Below are positions 62,756 to 62,892 of a DNA stretch of 62,892 bases, piece after piece. The stretch's first letter is position 1. Each line of letters starts with the position of its first letter. The translations under genes and the position numbers were made by a program. Source of the stretch: Sulfuricellaceae bacterium (GTDB lineage Bacteria > Pseudomonadota > Gammaproteobacteria > Burkholderiales > Sulfuricellaceae). The stretch covers positions 1 to 62,892 of the forward strand of contig JAUYFQ010000006.1 in NCBI GenBank assembly GCA_030690895.1. Reading direction: 5' to 3'. Under the pieces are notes generated by a model. The model was given only the letters and a program-made list of their open reading frames with translations. It searched no databases and had not been told where the DNA came from.

Positions 62756-62892
62756 TTACTCGATTACCTTTGCGACCACGCCTGCGCCGACGGTACGACC
62801 GCCTTCACGGATGGCGAAACGCAGACCTTCTTCCATCGCGATTGGCTGGATCAGCGCAACCGAGATCGAGATGTTGTCACCAGGCATGACCA
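62756..62892 (-). CDS. tuf: Elongation factor Tu, C-terminal part (runs off the window)
   Basis: The minus strand reads [20 protein letters not shown] then [24 protein letters not shown] and a stop, the conserved end of domain 3 of EF-Tu. Its position upstream of rpsJ matches the str-S10 arrangement of betaproteobacteria. Only 45 codons are in the window. Confidence 0.95.
   Translation of the reverse strand, partial: VMPGDNISISVALIQPIAMEEGLRFAIREGGRTVGAGVVAKVIE

Noticed and set aside
1..62892. CRISPR array
   Set aside because: No series of regularly spaced identical repeats with unique spacers; the repeats found are isolated palindromes.
1..62892. tRNA or rRNA genes
   Set aside because: No cloverleaf with TTCGAATC-type arm or rRNA sequence was recognised; a covariance-model scan would be decisive.

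Overview
The window looks like a chromosomal segment of a betaproteobacterium, probably a sulfur- or iron-oxidising member of the Nitrosomonadales (Gallionellaceae/Sulfuricellaceae type). The basis is the tuf-rpsJ-...-secY-infA-rpmJ-rpsM-rpsK-rpsD-rpoA-rplQ ribosomal order, a cytochrome plus Tat-exported flavocytochrome c sulfide dehydrogenase pair, feoAB, two SulP permeases, RND and HlyD exporters and the general codon use. The genus is an inference; no 16S gene is present.

Layout. 1-190: edge of an IS110-type element and a 28-bp palindrome. 557-7717: a small membrane protein, a PhoX-type phosphatase, a Crp/Fnr regulator, a broken sensor kinase, an RNase T2 and feoB-feoA. 7782-14396: a type III restriction-modification operon (mod ... 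res) that carries two antitoxin-like genes and a PIN toxin between its two subunits and is split by an ISAzo13-family insertion at the toxin start. 14475-17237: a DUF1624 membrane protein, a monohaem cytochrome c and fccB. 17407-22274: a His-rich glycine-zipper protein, a CusRS-type two-component system, an iron alcohol dehydrogenase and a zinc-binding (CZB) diguanylate cyclase. 22367-30533: a patatin/beta-barrel protein and a tripartite RND efflux operon. 30670-34194: two small exported proteins, then a SulP permease translationally coupled to a potassium-channel protein. 34370-41961: an EAL-HDOD protein, a second SulP gene coupled to an exported Cys/His protein, and a DUF3302-HlyD-OMF export operon. 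42100-44700: a scrambled accessory patch with an hsdM remnant fused tail-to-tail to a 3'-truncated fic gene and a 109-bp MITE-like palindrome. 44925-48461: uvrA and a SAM-hydrolase family gene. 48783-62892: the complete S10-spc-alpha ribosomal superoperon on the minus strand, ending in the C-terminus of tuf at the right edge.

The two most interesting observations are (i) the toxin-antitoxin cassette embedded between mod and res and its splitting by an IS that supplies the toxin start codon, and (ii) several families of dispersed palindromic repeats. One of these (CTCTCCC/GGGAGAG core) lies in intergenic spacers and also in frame inside or at the ends of at least five coding sequences (mod, an outer-membrane lipoprotein, an RND adaptor, a DUF3302 protein and the hsdM remnant), adding Pro/Gly/Glu-rich peptides. 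The ribosomal part is ordinary apart from a TTG start for rpsD and well-formed internal promoters.
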